A stretch of DNA of 7,174 bases. Origin: a bacterium UBA2219. Its GTDB lineage: Bacteria; Desulfobacterota; Deferrimicrobia; Deferrimicrobiales; Deferrimicrobiaceae. Below are positions 5,534-7,174 of this stretch, one piece after another (position 1 is the stretch's first letter; each line of letters opens with the position of its first letter). Both the position numbers and the translations under genes were made by a program. Where the stretch lies: assembly GCA_002327765.1 (NCBI GenBank), contig DCUH01000058.1, positions 48,937 to 56,110 on the forward strand, read 5' to 3'. Under the pieces are notes generated by a model. It saw only the letters and a program-made list of their open reading frames with translations, did no database searches and was not told where the DNA came from.

Positions 5534-6171
5534 CGGTCGGGGACGGCGTGACGGCCGGGCGCGGCGATATCTTCCTGGCGGGTGTCGGGGGGCAGGGGAC
5601 GCTGCTGGCCTCCGAGGTGCTGGGCGAGGCGTTCCTCCTTTCGGGGTACGACGTCAAGAAGAGCGAGGTCCACGGGATGGCGCAGCGCGGCGGCGCGGTG
5701 ACCACCCACCTGCGCTTCGGCCCGAAGGTCTTCTCCCCGTTGATCGAGCCGGGGAAGGCGGACCTGCTCATCTCCTTCGAGAAGATCGAGGGTTTACGGT
5801 TCGCCCACTACCTGCGTCCCGGAGGGACGCTGGTGGTGAACACGCAGGAGATCTACCCGCCGTCGGTGGCCACGGGGCGGGAGCCGTACCCGGCCGACGC
5901 GATGGACCGGCTGGCGAAAGTCACGGACCGGTTCTTCCCGGTGGACGCCCTGGCGGCGGCGCTTTCCTTGAGGGAGGTCCGGGCGGTGAACATGGTGATG
6001 GTCGGCGCGGGATCCCATTTCCTCCCGCTGCCGGTGGAAGCGTACGCGGAGGCCGTCCGGAGATGCCTCCCGGAGCGCGTCCAGGAAGTGAACGTCCTGG
6101 CGTTCCGCGCCGGGCGGGCGCTGTTGAAGGCGCAAGCAGGATCCCAAGAAGAGGGGGGGGTGCGTCGATGA
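5530..6171 (+). CDS. iorB: Indolepyruvate:ferredoxin oxidoreductase, beta subunit
   Basis: IorB is the gamma-type (pyruvate/ketoisovalerate oxidoreductase catalytic) subunit that pairs with IorA. The 213-residue protein shows the glycine-rich motif GVGGQGTLLASEVLGEA (18-34) and the family signature KKSEVHGMAQRGGAVTTHLRFG (43-64). SFEKIEGLRF and VNMVMVGAG fit the same family. The GTG start at 5530 overlaps the iorA stop (GTGA) and has GGAGGG (5518-5523) 6 bases upstream; a second in-frame GTG at 5548 has no comparable site. The C-terminal tail SQEEGGVRR is encoded across a run of eight Gs (6153-6160), so the last few residues would change with a one-base sequencing error. The stop overlaps the paaK ATG (ATGA), indicating coupled translation. 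Confidence 0.96.
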   Translation: MTVGDGVTAGRGDIFLAGVGGQGTLLASEVLGEAFLLSGYDVKKSEVHGMAQRGGAVTTHLRFGPKVFSPLIEPGKADLLISFEKIEGLRFAHYLRPGGTLVVNTQEIYPPSVATGREPYPADAMDRLAKVTDRFFPVDALAAALSLREVRAVNMVMVGAGSHFLPLPVEAYAEAVRRCLPERVQEVNVLAFRAGRALLKAQAGSQEEGGVRR

Positions 6172-7174
6172 TCTGGAACGAGGAGTTCGAAACCCTGCCG
6201 CGGGAGGCGCTCGAGGCGCTCCAGCTCAAGCGGCTGCGCAGCCTGGTGGACCGGGTCTATGGGACGGTCCCGTTCTACCGGAAGCGGCTCGAGGAGTCCG
6301 GGTACCGGGCCGGGGACATCCGTTCCCTCAAGGACCTGTCCCGCCTTCCCTTCACCACGAAGATCGACCTGCGCGACACGTATCCCTTCGGCCTGTTCGC
6401 CGTCCCGATGGAGCGGGTGGTGCGGATCCACGCCTCCTCGGGTACCACGGGGAAGCCGGTCGTCGTCGGGTATACCCGCCGGGACATCGACACGTGGTCG
6501 GAGCTGATGGCGCGGACGCTCTCCTGCGGCGGCACGACGAAGGGCGACATCGTCCAGAACGCCTACGGGTACGGACTCTTCACCGGGGGGCTGGGGGCCC
6601 ACTACGGGGCGGAGAAGATCGGCGCGGCGGTCATCCCGATCTCCGGCGGGAACAGCAAGCGGCAGATCATGCTGATGCAGGACTTCGGCTCCACCATCCT
6701 CACCTCCACGCCGTCGTACGCCCTGAACCTGGCGGAGGTGATGGCGGAGGAGGGGGTGGACCCCGCCACGCTCAAGCTCAAGTGCGGCCTCTTCGGCGCG
6801 GAGCCGTGGAGCGAGGCGATGCGCAAGGAGATCGAGCGGAAGCTGCACATCAACGCGATCGACATCTACGGGCTGTCCGAGGTGATCGGGCCGGGCGTGT
6901 CGTCGGAATGCCTCGAGGAGAAGCACGGGCTGCACGTCTTCGAGGACCACTTCATCCCGGAGATCATCGACCCCGAGTCGGGCAGGGTGCTGCCGTACGG
7001 CGAGATCGGCGAGCTCGTCTTCACCACGATCACGAAGGAGGCGTTCCCGGTCATCCGGTACCGGACGCGCGACATCTCGCGCCTCATCCTCGACCCGTGC
7101 TCCTGCGGGCGCACGCACGTCCGGATGGAGCGGATCTCCGGCCGCACGGACGACATGCTCATCATCCGCGGCGT
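6168..7174 (+). CDS. paaK: Phenylacetate-CoA ligase (AMP-forming), 3'-truncated by window edge
   Basis: PaaK activates phenylacetate, or related arylacetates, with ATP and CoA to the CoA thioester, AMP and PPi. The first 335 residues are present out of about 430 usual. Adenylate-forming motifs are in order: ASSGTTGKPVVV (89-100), IDIYGLSEVIGPGVSSEC (231-248), YGEIGELVFT (277-286), VIRYRTRD (295-302) and SGRTDDMLIIRG (324-335). The last is the hinge before the C-terminal domain that lies outside the window. HVFEDHFIPEIIDPESG and the CSCGRTHVRMERI segment (311-323) are specific to PaaK-like ligases. The ATG overlaps the iorB stop by 4 bases; the purine run GAGGGGGGGG (6151-6160) serves as a G-rich ribosome binding region. 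Linkage to iorAB suggests arylacetyl-CoA as the shared metabolite; in vivo direction and exact substrate cannot be read from sequence. Confidence 0.96.
   Translation, partial: MIWNEEFETLPREALEALQLKRLRSLVDRVYGTVPFYRKRLEESGYRAGDIRSLKDLSRLPFTTKIDLRDTYPFGLFAVPMERVVRIHASSGTTGKPVVVGYTRRDIDTWSELMARTLSCGGTTKGDIVQNAYGYGLFTGGLGAHYGAEKIGAAVIPISGGNSKRQIMLMQDFGSTILTSTPSYALNLAEVMAEEGVDPATLKLKCGLFGAEPWSEAMRKEIERKLHINAIDIYGLSEVIGPGVSSECLEEKHGLHVFEDHFIPEIIDPESGRVLPYGEIGELVFTTITKEAFPVIRYRTRDISRLILDPCSCGRTHVRMERISGRTDDMLIIRG

Overview
The window is GC-rich chromosomal DNA whose codon third positions are overwhelmingly G or C. It comes from a bacterium that is probably related to the Desulfobacterota/Deltaproteobacteria. 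That placement is an inference from gene order (trmD-rplS-rnhB-yraN is familiar from Geobacter-like genomes) and from the presence of iorAB with paaK. No rRNA, tRNA, CRISPR array or transposase gene was found.

Layout. Positions 1-2096 (+) hold a housekeeping translation/genome-maintenance cluster: the 3' part of trmD (tRNA m1G37 methyltransferase), rplS (ribosomal protein L19), rnhB (RNase HII) and yraN (UPF0102 nuclease-fold protein). An AT-rich gap of 84 bases before rplS holds a sigma70-like promoter. Its -35 box overlaps the trmD stop codon, and its -10 region lies inside a perfect palindrome. Positions 2097-2569 carry no convincing gene. They hold a ~165 bp nested inverted-repeat element that begins directly after the yraN stop, two short tandem duplications, and a strong hairpin that could terminate transcription from both sides. 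Positions 2570-3610 (-) encode a phosphofructokinase with the residue signature of the pyrophosphate-dependent type. A divergent gap (3611-3757) separates it from a (+) operon, iorA-iorB-paaK, which runs off the right edge. The operon's genes overlap by 4 bases (GTGA and ATGA).

Function. The iorAB-paaK operon is a compact module for aryl-2-oxoacids. IorAB oxidatively decarboxylates indolepyruvate or phenylpyruvate to the arylacetyl-CoA and reduces ferredoxin. PaaK interconverts the arylacetate and its CoA thioester. This fits an anaerobe that ferments or oxidises aromatic amino acids or aromatic acids. A PPi-linked PFK fits an energy-limited anaerobic lifestyle, and PPi released by an AMP-forming ligase such as PaaK could in principle feed it; that link is speculative.

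Most notable points. (1) A dispersed-repeat-like inverted-repeat element lies at 2097-2261. (2) rnhB has no canonical start codon upstream of its catalytic DEAGRG motif, which one missing G would explain. (3) A palindrome is embedded in the rplS promoter. (4) The PFK residues point to PPi rather than ATP. I did not find clear evidence of a wholly new multi-gene system.
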